DNA from: Paludibacteraceae bacterium
Lineage (GTDB): Bacteria > Bacteroidota > Bacteroidia > Bacteroidales > Paludibacteraceae
DNA length: 43,714 nucleotides
Assembly: GCA_017553575.1 (NCBI GenBank)
Contig: JAFZKQ010000048.1
Span: 1 to 43,714 of the forward strand
Reading direction: 5' to 3'
A program made the position numbers and the translations under genes. A model generated the notes under the pieces. It saw only the letters and a list, made by a program, of their open reading frames with translations, was not told the origin of the DNA and did no database searches. This document shows positions 1 to 7,414 of the stretch, piece by piece. Every line of letters starts with the position of its first letter. Within the stretch, counting starts at the first letter, position 1.

Positions 1-137
1 GTCGGGTCAGATGTTTGCCTACGGCTTCCTTCAGATTCCACCTCACGATGGACACCCTTGCTTTCGGCTGTAGCCTTCCCACTGTTAGGGCGGCTTGGGG
101 ACTTACACCCGTTAGAGTACGTTCGTGCTGGGCGAAC
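1..137 (-). mobile_element. Group IIC intron, 5' end of domain I (cut by window edge)
   Basis: Read on the minus strand, the RNA begins at 137 with GUUCGCCCAGCACG, then GGGUGUAAGUCCC, GCAAGGGUGUCC and GGAAUCUGAAGGAAGC, followed by an AGGCAAAC box. From memory, these blocks match in order and spacing the start of domain I of bacterial group IIC introns such as that of Oceanobacillus iheyensis. The first 40 nucleotides align without a gap to GUGYGCCC...GAGUCCC of that class. The third base is U where GUGYG is usual. The intron starts four bases past the T-run of a factor-independent terminator, which is the known insertion preference of class C introns. The rest, including any reverse transcriptase gene, lies left of position 1. 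The plus-strand open frame through 1-198 is a by-product of this RNA. Confidence 0.78.
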
Positions 138-141
138 AAGC

Positions 142-173
142 AAAAACGGCGAAGACATCTCTGCCCTCGCCGT
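142..173 (-). terminator. Terminator of the etfB-etfA-acd operon
   Basis: On the minus strand a 7-bp stem, ACGGCGA (173-167) with TCGCCGT (152-146), encloses a 14-nt loop and is followed by a run of T (146-142). It lies 27 bp past the stop codon of the acyl-CoA dehydrogenase gene. The group II intron begins directly behind it. Confidence 0.85.
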
Positions 174-199
174 CTCCTTTATTAGAAGAAAATATTAAT

Positions 200-1903
200 T
201 TATTTTCTGAAGAATGCCAAATTCTCTTTCTTGAACTCGGCGATGTACTTAGCGTGCTTCTCAACCTCAGCCTCGCCCATAGCAACATAAACGTTAGCTG
301 ATTCGCTGAAGAGGTTCTCGCGGGAAGAATCGATGATGAGCAAGTGGCCCATGATGATATTTCCAGCCATCTCCACCAAACGGCGAGCCAAGAAATCCAA
401 CTCCTCATTGTCCTTGTTGTCAAGAACACGGGCAACTGCAGCCTCATACTTAGCTCTCATCTCCTTCAACTTAGCCTTCAAACCGTCAAACTCTGCGCTA
501 GTAGGCATTGCCTCGTAAGCCAACATTTGGCTAAGGTAAGTACCTGTCGTCACGTGACGGATGGCAGCCACAGTCTGCAATTGAGAAGTACCCTCGTAGA
601 TAGTAAGGATACGAGCATCACGATAAAGACGTTCGCAAGTATACTCCTTCATGAAACCAGAACCACCATGGACTTGGATACAATCGTAAGCATTTTGGTT
701 TGCATATTCGCTTGAGAACATCTTCAAAAGTGGAGTATAGGCATCTGCCAACTTTTGGTACTCCTTGTAGTCTGCCTTCTCCTCTTTCGTGAGGGAACGC
801 TCGTTTGAGATAGCCTCCCAAGCCTTGTACACGTCTACGAAACGAGTTGTCTCGTAAAGCAATGCACGAGAAGCCTGCAACTTAGCCTTGATAACGGAAA
901 TCATCTCGTATACAGCAGGGAACTCAATGATAGCCTTGCCGAATTGACGACGATCCTTAGCATATGCCAAAGCCTCCTCGTAAGCAGCTTGTGAAAGACC
1001 TACAGATTGAGCACCGACGCCCAAACGAGCACCGTTCATCAATGACATTACGTATTTGATAAGACCCATCTTACGTGAGCCGACCAATTTTGCTTTTGCG
1101 TTAGTGAAGACAAGCTCACAAGTTGGAGAACCCTTGATACCCAACTTGTTCTCGATACGACGCACCTTGATAGAGTTGTCTTTGTGGTTCTCGCATACGA
1201 AGTAAGAAAGACCACGACCATCTGTCGTACCCTCCTCAGAACGAGCAAGGACAAGCTTGATTTGAGCGTCACCATTGGTGATGAAACGCTTTACACCGTT
1301 GAGATACCACCAACCATCTTCGCCTTCCGTTGCACGGAGCATAACAGACTGCAAGTCAGAACCTGCATCAGGCTCAGTCAAGTCCATAGAGCAAGTATCG
1401 CCCTTGTTGATACGAGGCAAATACTCATTCTTGATCTCCTCAGAAGCGAACTCGTTGATAGTCTCGGCACAATCCTGAAGACCCCAGATGTTAGCGAATC
1501 CTGCATCGGCGCGTGATACGATTTCAGCAGCCATGACGTAAGGAACCATCGTGAAGTTCAAACCGCCGAAGCGACGAGGCAAAGACATACCGTAAAGGCC
1601 TGCTTGTGCCAACACATCGTGGTTTTGTTGTGTTCCAGGTGCATAGATGACGCGGTTGTTAACAACTTGCGGACCGTCGTGGTCAACACCCTCTGCATTT
1701 GGAGCTATGATTTCACCGCAGATTTCGCCAACAATCTCCAACACCCTGTTGTAGTTGTCGACTGCATCCTCGAAGTCTGCTGCGGCATAGTCGTATTTAT
1801 CTTTGTCAGCGTAGTTACGCTCTTTCAAATCAACGATTTTTCTCATCAATGGGTGAGAAAGTTGGAATTTCAATCCTTCGTTGTCTTTATAGAAATTAGC
1901 CAT
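200..1903 (-). CDS. Acyl-CoA dehydrogenase (long form with C-terminal extension)
   Basis: A 567-residue flavoprotein that oxidises an acyl-CoA to the 2-enoyl-CoA and passes electrons to ETF in the cytoplasm. What is seen: the short N-terminal motif of the AcylCoA_DH_N family (residues 1-32), the FAD/substrate motif TEPDAGSD (177-184), an RRQFGK helix near 318-323, VHGGSGFMKEY (411-421), and the catalytic-base motif IYEGTSQLQ with Glu437. About 110 further residues follow the core, matching the extra C-terminal domain of the 560-600-residue bacterial subfamily. The acyl chain length is not readable. It is last in an operon behind etfB and etfA (37-bp gap), so its electron acceptor is encoded beside it. 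The ATG at 1903 is preceded by an A-rich stretch (AAAGATATAAA). Family assignment is firm; substrate is not. Confidence 0.93.
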   Translation of the reverse strand: MANFYKDNEGLKFQLSHPLMRKIVDLKERNYADKDKYDYAAADFEDAVDNYNRVLEIVGEICGEIIAPNAEGVDHDGPQVVNNRVIYAPGTQQNHDVLAQAGLYGMSLPRRFGGLNFTMVPYVMAAEIVSRADAGFANIWGLQDCAETINEFASEEIKNEYLPRINKGDTCSMDLTEPDAGSDLQSVMLRATEGEDGWWYLNGVKRFITNGDAQIKLVLARSEEGTTDGRGLSYFVCENHKDNSIKVRRIENKLGIKGSPTCELVFTNAKAKLVGSRKMGLIKYVMSLMNGARLGVGAQSVGLSQAAYEEALAYAKDRRQFGKAIIEFPAVYEMISVIKAKLQASRALLYETTRFVDVYKAWEAISNERSLTKEEKADYKEYQKLADAYTPLLKMFSSEYANQNAYDCIQVHGGSGFMKEYTCERLYRDARILTIYEGTSQLQTVAAIRHVTTGTYLSQMLAYEAMPTSAEFDGLKAKLKEMRAKYEAAVARVLDNKDNEELDFLARRLVEMAGNIIMGHLLIIDSSRENLFSESANVYVAMGEAEVEKHAKYIAEFKKENLAFFRK

Positions 1904-1940
1904 TTTATATCTTTAATTACATGAATAATGGGGAAGACTC

Positions 1941-2981
1941 TTATTTAGAGTTCTTCTTGTAATACTTGATCAACTTAGGAACCACTTCCTCTACGTTTCC
2001 GTTGATGACGTAGTCTGCAATCTTGTTGATTGGAGCGTTAGGGTCATTGTTGATAGAGATGATCACGGCACTGTCTTGCATTCCGGCGATGTGCTGGATT
2101 TGTCCAGAGATACCGCAAGCGATATACAATTTAGGACGGACAGTCACACCTGTTTGACCGATTTGGCGGTCGTGGTCAGCAAAACCTGCATCGACAGCAG
2201 CACGGCTGGCACCCACCTCTGCGTGAAGTTCCTTAGCCAACTCGAACAATTGGTCGAAGCCCTCCTTAGATCCAACACCATAACCTCCGGCAACCACAAT
2301 CGAAGCACCCTTCAAGTTGTGTTTTGCCTTCTCCACGTGACGGTCGATAACCTTTACCACGTAGTCTGCGTCAGAAACATAGTCAGCCACATTGTGCTTA
2401 ACCACTTCTCCCTTATAGTTCTTGTCAAGGATCTCCTTCTTCATCACACCCTCACGAACCGTTGCCATTTGAGGACGGTGCTCTGGGTTTACGATCGTAG
2501 CAACGATGTTACCACCAAAAGCAGGACGGATTTGGTAAAGTTGTTGAGTATAGTGTTTGTCCACCATTTCACCCTTTTCGTTCTTCACCTTCATGTCGAA
2601 GTCGCCGATTTCCAACTGCGTACAGTCGGCAGTCAAACCACTTGTCAAAGCAGAAGATACGCGAGGACCCAAATCACGGCCGATTACCGTAGCACCCATA
2701 AGGCATATTTGAGGTTGCTCCTCTTGGAAGAGTTTTACGACCAAAGCCGTGTGAGGGAGGGTCGTGTAAGGGAAGAGTCCCTTAGCGTCGAAAACATGCA
2801 CTTTGTCTACGCCGTAAGGCAAAACTTGTGACTCGATTCCGTTGAGGTCTGCACCAGCGCAGATACATTCCAATTTAACGCCCAACTCGTTGGCCAATTT
2901 GCGGCCCTTTGTGAGGAGCTCCAAGCTAACGTCGGCAACTGTCTTGCCTTCAAGCTCGCAATATACAAATACGTTATTCAT
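1941..2981 (-). CDS. etfA: Electron transfer flavoprotein alpha subunit
   Basis: This 346-residue subunit of the soluble ETF heterodimer carries FAD and takes electrons from the acyl-CoA dehydrogenase encoded downstream. The C-terminal FAD-binding domain is clear: ACGISGQIQHIAGM, then IISINNDPNAPI and a DYVINGNVEEVVPKL tail, as in ETF-alpha of all groups. The N-terminal half is the usual Rossmann-like domain (VFDAKG, MGATVIGRDLGPR). There is no N-terminal ferredoxin domain of the kind found in some clostridial EtfA proteins. It starts 8 bp after the etfB stop, so the two are co-transcribed and probably translated together. Confidence 0.93.
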   Translation of the reverse strand: MNNVFVYCELEGKTVADVSLELLTKGRKLANELGVKLECICAGADLNGIESQVLPYGVDKVHVFDAKGLFPYTTLPHTALVVKLFQEEQPQICLMGATVIGRDLGPRVSSALTSGLTADCTQLEIGDFDMKVKNEKGEMVDKHYTQQLYQIRPAFGGNIVATIVNPEHRPQMATVREGVMKKEILDKNYKGEVVKHNVADYVSDADYVVKVIDRHVEKAKHNLKGASIVVAGGYGVGSKEGFDQLFELAKELHAEVGASRAAVDAGFADHDRQIGQTGVTVRPKLYIACGISGQIQHIAGMQDSAVIISINNDPNAPINKIADYVINGNVEEVVPKLIKYYKKNSK

Positions 2982-2989
2982 TTCTTAAA

Positions 2990-3862
2990 TTAGCCAATAG
3001 TGTTGTTAGACAAAAGTTCTACGATGAGGCTCTCTACGTCTGCGTCGCTGCCAGTCATCGTACGGCTTTCCTTTGCTTGGAAGACGATGTTCTTGACTGC
3101 CTTTACGTTTGTAGGAGAACCTGCCTTACCTACTTGGTTGAGGTCTGCATTGATGTCTGCTGCACCCCATTGGTTGATGTTGAGGTATGGCTTAGCCTTC
3201 AATAGAGCCTCCGTTGCTGCGTCGTCTGGCGTACGCTCAGCAGGGCAAGAAGCCTTCTTGTATTTTATCACGCGCTTAGCGTTACGAGGACGGCAAGGAG
3301 CTGCTGAACCGTTGACTGTAACAACCAATGGCAATGGAGCCTCAACAGTCTCGATACCACCGTCAATGTGACGTTTGATGGTAGCGCGTCTATCCTTAAT
3401 GTCGATGATTTCTTCTGCGTAAGTTACTTGAGGAAGACCCAATTTCTGAGCCACTTGAGGACCTACTTGTGCTGTATCACCATCGATGGCCTGACGACCG
3501 CCCAAGATGATGTCGAAGTCGCCGATCTTTTTGATGGCTTGAGCAATGGTGTAGCTCGTTGCGAGAGTGTCCGCACCTCCAAGGCAACGGTCTGTAATCA
3601 CATATCCGTTATCTGCACCTCTGAACAAGGCCTCACGGATTACCTCTGCCGATTTAGGAAGTCCCATGGTTACAACTGAGATTGTAGAGCCCTCAAATTT
3701 GTCTTTCAAACGAAGAGCTTGCTCCAATGCATTCAAATCTTCTGGGTTGAAGATGGCTGGTAAAGCCGCACGGTTTACCGTTCCTTCTGGCGTCATGGCG
3801 TCTTTCCCCACGTTGTGCGTGTCCGGTACTTGCTTCGCCAAAACTACGATCTTTAAACTCAT
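2990..3862 (-). CDS. etfB: Electron transfer flavoprotein beta subunit
   Basis: A 290-residue ETF-beta and first gene of the etfB-etfA-acd operon. The N-terminus reads AKQVPDTHNVGKD, followed by FNPEDLNALEQALRLKD, and the nucleotide-binding motif is GGRQAIDGDTAQVGPQ. The KQVPDT opening and the NP(D/E)D segment resemble the ETF-beta group that includes clostridial electron-bifurcating ETFs, rather than the AMP-binding mitochondrial type, which opens with KRVID. That is a similarity by eye, not proof of bifurcation. The start is the ATG at 3862, about 100 bp downstream of a good Bacteroidota -7 box. Confidence 0.93.
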   Translation of the reverse strand: MSLKIVVLAKQVPDTHNVGKDAMTPEGTVNRAALPAIFNPEDLNALEQALRLKDKFEGSTISVVTMGLPKSAEVIREALFRGADNGYVITDRCLGGADTLATSYTIAQAIKKIGDFDIILGGRQAIDGDTAQVGPQVAQKLGLPQVTYAEEIIDIKDRRATIKRHIDGGIETVEAPLPLVVTVNGSAAPCRPRNAKRVIKYKKASCPAERTPDDAATEALLKAKPYLNINQWGAADINADLNQVGKAGSPTNVKAVKNIVFQAKESRTMTGSDADVESLIVELLSNNTIG

Positions 3863-3964
3863 GTTTAATTTTCTATATGTTTATAAAATACTTAATTCGT
3901 TTTCCTCCCGATGCGCCAACGCTTCCGAAAGGACATAGCAATGCCTTTTACAGGAATTGCGGTG

Positions 3965-3972
3965 CAAAAGTA
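3965..3972 (-). promoter_or_regulatory. Promoter -7 box for etfB-etfA-acd
   Basis: The minus strand reads TACTTTTG at 3972-3965, a full match to the Bacteroidota -7 consensus TAnnTTTG, about 100 bp upstream of etfB. It lies just past the marC terminator, as expected for a separate transcription unit. Upstream is a T-rich stretch without a clear TTTG -33 box. Confidence 0.6.
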
Positions 3973-4004
3973 CTCAATATTAATGAAAAAAAAAGAAAAA
4001 GGAT

Positions 4005-4037
4005 GAAAAAATGCACACTTTAGGGGCTTGTGTGCAT
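4005..4037 (-). terminator. Terminator of marC
   Basis: On the minus strand ATGCACAC (4037-4030) pairs with GTGTGCAT (4018-4011) around an 11-nt loop and is followed by six T (4010-4005). It lies 50 bp past the marC stop and separates marC from the etf operon. Confidence 0.85.
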
Positions 4038-4086
4038 TTCTACGCTCACCTTTGGGCTATCCTACAGGTGATTATACGGCTAAATT

Positions 4087-4659
4087 TTAATTTTGTAACA
4101 ATGCCGATATATTGGACGTGAAGAGTTTCACAGACATAGCCAACAAGATGATACCGAAAAACTTCTTCATGATATAGGTGAAGGTCGCCCCGGTGAACTG
4201 CTGGATTTTTGTAGACATTTTCAACACCAAAAGAACCACCAACATATTGGCTGCCAATGCAATGCAGATAATCGGCAACTCATACTCCGCACGAAGGGCG
4301 ATGAGTGTGGTGATGGAACCGGGGCCTGCAATCAAGGGGAAAGCGATCGGGATAACCGTCGCATCGTCCGTATTGTTCTGCTTGAAAATATGGGTCTCCA
4401 AGATCATTTCGAGGGAAAGGAAGAAAAGAACGATGGCTCCTGCTACAGCAAACGAGGAGAGGTCCACCTTAAAGAGTTTGAGAATCCACTCTCCGCCAAA
4501 AAGAAAGGCAAATAAGATTGTGGTGGCGACCGCAGTCGTCTTGTAGGCATGGATGGTTTTTCCACTTTTCTGTAAGTCCACAAGGACCGGCAATACGCCA
4601 ATGGTATCGACCACGGCAAAAATGACCATGAATGCAGTCAGTATACTCAAATAATCCAT
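4087..4659 (-). CDS. MarC family integral membrane protein
   Basis: A 190-residue protein with about six hydrophobic segments spread over its full length, the size and profile of the MarC/UPF0056 family. Family-like features are the N-terminal stretch FAVVDTIGVLPVLVDL, the central FPLIAGPGSITTLIAL motif, and the glycine-rich last helix FGIILLAMSVKLF. It sits in the inner membrane. The family has no settled transport substrate, and the old link to multiple antibiotic resistance is not supported for the E. coli member. It follows the metallo-hydrolase gene on the same strand after about 100 bp and has its own terminator. Confidence 0.85.
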   Translation of the reverse strand: MDYLSILTAFMVIFAVVDTIGVLPVLVDLQKSGKTIHAYKTTAVATTILFAFLFGGEWILKLFKVDLSSFAVAGAIVLFFLSLEMILETHIFKQNNTDDATVIPIAFPLIAGPGSITTLIALRAEYELPIICIALAANMLVVLLVLKMSTKIQQFTGATFTYIMKKFFGIILLAMSVKLFTSNISALLQN

Positions 4660-4756
4660 CTTACTAAAAATTAAGAGTTAAAAGACTATATCCTTACGCT
4701 ATTAAGAGGACGTGCGCTTTTCAAGTTGGCCCTCACCTCCCTAAGCACCTAACAAA

Positions 4757-5557
4757 TCACAACCTAATTCGTTCCAAATCATACGGCACATAGACATTGC
4801 CGCCAAAGACGCTTTTGGCCTCTGCCGTATAGCTCTCCTTACGGGAATCCAGACTCCGATCCTCCGTATGATATAAGAGGAGATTTTTGACGCCCAACTT
4901 GCCGGCAATCGTCCCCGCATCACGCACAGTGCTATGGTGCTTTTCGTAAGGATGGAATATTTCCCGATCCTCATATCGGCAGAAAGCCTCGCACAGAAGC
5001 CAATCCGAATTCTCCACGAACCGCCGACATTCTGGGTTGTAGGGCTCATCGCCAAGGAAAGCAAGGCGCTTCCCATCAGGAAGAAGAGAGCGGAAACCAA
5101 ATTGCTTCAGTTTGGTGGAGTGGATATCGAAGAAAGTGAGTTCCATGCCAGCCACACTAGCCGTATCTCCCTCCCCTACCGTATGAAGAATAATCGTCTC
5201 TCCAAACTCACGGATAAACTTGGCAGGAAGGGTCAAACGGCAAATCTGCAGCAAAGCGTCGGCTGCCTCTTCGTGACAATAGATATGGAAGGGAGGCGTA
5301 TAGCTTTTCTTATGAATCAAAGCCGCCATTTTCCGGACTAGCCAGATTGCCCCCAGAATGTGGTCAGTATGGGCATGGGTGATAAACATCGCCCTAATGT
5401 TTTCATAAGGGATCCCAGCCTTCGCCAATTGTCCAAAAATCTGATTGCCGCCTCCTGCATCAACCAGCAATGCCTCCTCACCGTTGACGAGGGCGAAACA
5501 AGTGTTGTAGCACCTCTCCGCCATGGCATACCCCGTGCCTAACATGACTATTTCCAT
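4757..5557 (-). CDS. Metallo-beta-lactamase-fold hydrolase (RNase Z-like)
   Basis: A 266-residue cytoplasmic hydrolase. It opens with MEIVMLGTGYA, the first strand and GTG loop of RNase Z-like proteins, and carries the zinc motif THAHTDHILG near residue 60, a later FLGDEPYN aspartate, and a HHSTVRDAG...LLLYHTED segment supplying further ligands. Substrate is unknown; an RNase Z or arylsulfatase-type role is possible. The frame stays open upstream to an ATG at 5776, adding 73 residues. I prefer the ATG at 5557: a GAAGAAAG site precedes it, the protein then begins at the usual first strand, and a -7 box (5671-5664) lies inside the longer reading. The added residues look like chance coding. Confidence 0.82.
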   Translation of the reverse strand: MEIVMLGTGYAMAERCYNTCFALVNGEEALLVDAGGGNQIFGQLAKAGIPYENIRAMFITHAHTDHILGAIWLVRKMAALIHKKSYTPPFHIYCHEEAADALLQICRLTLPAKFIREFGETIILHTVGEGDTASVAGMELTFFDIHSTKLKQFGFRSLLPDGKRLAFLGDEPYNPECRRFVENSDWLLCEAFCRYEDREIFHPYEKHHSTVRDAGTIAGKLGVKNLLLYHTEDRSLDSRKESYTAEAKSVFGGNVYVPYDLERIRL

Positions 5558-5663
5558 ACTTTCTTCGTTATTAGACGGGTTCAAAAGAGATCCGAACCCG
5601 AGTTTCACCTTGTTGCTGCTGTGCATTTTCGGAAGAGCCTTTCCTGCTTTTCCATACACCACA

Positions 5664-5671
5664 CAAAGGTA
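5664..5671 (-). promoter_or_regulatory. Promoter -7 box for the metallo-hydrolase
   Basis: The minus strand reads TACCTTTG (5671-5664), a full TAnnTTTG match, giving a leader of about 100 nt before the ATG at 5557. No TTTG stands at the proper -33 distance, so this is a moderate call. Confidence 0.45.
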
Positions 5672-5831
5672 AGTAAATTTTCTCATTCCCAGCTTCTCAA
5701 AGACGTGTTCTACATCAAGAACGACAATCAACAACAAAACGAACAACAGCCTTAGAAAATCAGGAGTTTTTTTCAAGTTGTCCTCTCCAAACGTAAAGAG
5801 AGATTTTCTTGATGTTTTCCAAACGTTTTTT

Positions 5832-5873
5832 CACTTCAGGAAGTGCTATAAATCCAATAAATTCCTACTTTTG
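5832..5873 (+). promoter_or_regulatory. Promoter of the iron-sulfur/Tat operon with inverted repeat over the -33 region
   Basis: TACTTTTG at 5866-5873 is a perfect -7 box 35 bp before the ATG at 5909. Where a -33 TTTG would be expected there is instead a short inverted repeat, CACTTC-AG-GAAGTG (5832-5845). A -33 box replaced by a dyad suggests an activator or repressor site, though the dyad is short. Confidence 0.5.
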
Positions 5874-5908
5874 CAGATGATGCATGGATTAATATAGAAG
5901 ATAAATTT

Positions 5909-7396
5909 ATGGTAAAACGGATTAGAGTAATTTTGGCCATCCTAGCCATTTTGTCACTCACCCTTTTGTTTCTCGATTTCACAGGAACCGCCCATTTCTG
6001 GTTAGGATGGATGGCTAAGATTCAGTTTTTGCCTGCGCTTTTGGCTTTGAACGTAGTCTCCCTCCTATTCCTATTGTTATTGACACTGTTGTTCGGACGT
6101 GTTTATTGTTCGATCATCTGTCCTTTGGGCATATTCCAAGATATTGTTTCATGGATTCATGGATTGAGCAAGCGGGGAAGGTTCCGTTTTTCGTTCACTC
6201 CTGCCAAATCGTGGTTGCGCTATACTATGCTTGGGGTTACTCTTCTCTTGTTTGTCCTTGGCTTGCAGACTTGGGTAGGAATAATCGACCCCTATGCGGC
6301 ATATGGACGGATGGTAGCTACGTTTGTTTCTCCCCTCTATCGGTGGGCGAACAATTTTTTAGCGGATTGGGCTGAAAAGATGGATAGTTATGCTATCTAT
6401 TCGGTGGATGTGTGGATAAAAGGCGGTGCCACTTTTGTCATAGCGCTTTTAACATTGGTCGTTCTGGCGATTTTGTCGTGGAAGAGCGGACGTGCCTATT
6501 GCAATACGATTTGTCCTGTCGGTACAATATTAGGTCTTTTGTCGAAACACTCCCTCTTTGTTCCAGTCATAGACAAGGAAAAATGCATCGGTTGTGGACT
6601 CTGTCCGCGTCGGTGTAAATCTTCTTGCATTAATCCCGCAGAACGGAAGATTGATTATAGCAGATGTGTCGTTTGCATGGACTGTATGGAGGTCTGTAAA
6701 GGCAAGGCTATTTCCTATAGGCGAAGGCCTACCAAGGCTACTTCTTCTGAAAAATCGGGAGAAGTGGATATGGGCCGACGTTCCATGCTGACGGCTTCCG
6801 CATTATTCATTGCCTCTTCCTCCGTCAAGGCTGCGAAGAAACATGTAGATGGAGGCTTGGCTTACATAGAAGACAAGCAGATTCCCAATAGGCAAACGCC
6901 CATCGTTCCTCCAGGAGCATTGAGCATCAACAACTTGGCTCTTCGGTGCACAGCATGCCAATTGTGCATTTCAGCTTGCCCGTCCCAGGTATTGAGACCC
7001 TCTTCCGATCTGAGTCGACTGATGAAGCCGGAAAGCTCTTATGAGCGTGGCTATTGCAGGCCCGAGTGCACTCGTTGCTCCTCAGTCTGCCCCACGGGAG
7101 CCATCCAGCCAATCACGAAGGAAGAAAAATCGTCCATTCAAGTTGGCCACGCAGTCTTCATCAAGAACAATTGCATAGCATTCACGAAAGGTGTACTCTG
7201 TGGCAATTGTGCCCGCCACTGTCCGACAGGAGCCATCACGATGGTTCCATCCGATCCGAAGGACGAATCGTCCATCAAAATACCTGCGATCGACGAAGAA
7301 CGATGCATCGGCTGTGGAGCTTGCGAGAATTTATGTCCTGCAAGACCTTTCAGTGCCATCTATGTGGAAGGACATCAAGTCCACAAGATTATCTAA
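5909..7396 (+). CDS. NapH-NapG-like fusion: membrane ferredoxin with internal Tat-like motif
   Basis: A 495-residue multi-cluster iron-sulfur protein. Residues 1-210 form a NapH/NosR-type membrane half: hydrophobic segments near 5-22, 40-62, 105-122 and 172-190, and two CxxxCP motifs (Cys67/Cys71 and Cys198/Cys202). Residues 226-263 carry a two-cluster ferredoxin (C226, C229, C232, C236; C253, C256, C259, C263). At 289-310 comes GRRSMLTASALF followed by small residues and VKA, shaped like a Tat signal. After it are four more cysteine sets (347-357; 383-394; 422-438; 466-476), the layout of NapG/MauM ferredoxins. The protein therefore looks like NapH and NapG joined with NapG's Tat signal left in the middle, carrying electrons from quinol or cytoplasm to outside partners. 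It is first in the operon that ends with tatA-tatC. The redox partner is unknown. Confidence 0.85.
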   Translation: MVKRIRVILAILAILSLTLLFLDFTGTAHFWLGWMAKIQFLPALLALNVVSLLFLLLLTLLFGRVYCSIICPLGIFQDIVSWIHGLSKRGRFRFSFTPAKSWLRYTMLGVTLLLFVLGLQTWVGIIDPYAAYGRMVATFVSPLYRWANNFLADWAEKMDSYAIYSVDVWIKGGATFVIALLTLVVLAILSWKSGRAYCNTICPVGTILGLLSKHSLFVPVIDKEKCIGCGLCPRRCKSSCINPAERKIDYSRCVVCMDCMEVCKGKAISYRRRPTKATSSEKSGEVDMGRRSMLTASALFIASSSVKAAKKHVDGGLAYIEDKQIPNRQTPIVPPGALSINNLALRCTACQLCISACPSQVLRPSSDLSRLMKPESSYERGYCRPECTRCSSVCPTGAIQPITKEEKSSIQVGHAVFIKNNCIAFTKGVLCGNCARHCPTGAITMVPSDPKDESSIKIPAIDEERCIGCGACENLCPARPFSAIYVEGHQVHKII

Positions 7397-7414
7397 ATCC
7401 TAAAATTCAAGGCT

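Larger units (their letters stand above)
5558..5908. other. Intergenic control region between two divergent units
   Basis: With the shorter start for the hydrolase, this 351-bp stretch holds no gene. It contains a minus-strand -7 box at 5671-5664, the palindrome AAACGTTT at 5821-5828, the inverted repeat at 5832-5845 and a plus-strand -7 box at 5866-5873. No RNA gene is visible. Confidence 0.6.

Noticed and set aside
1-198. Plus-strand open frame of 65 codons
   Set aside because: It coincides with the structured 5' RNA of the group IIC intron on the other strand and with the terminator; such frames recur because the intron is conserved.
2076-2831. Long antisense frames within etfA, coaBC, recN and other genes
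   Set aside because: They mirror codon bias of the true genes on the other strand and carry no recognisable domains.
5558-5776. 73-residue N-terminal extension of the metallo-hydrolase
   Set aside because: It precedes the natural first strand of the fold, contains a promoter-like box, and has a weaker start context than the ATG at 5557.
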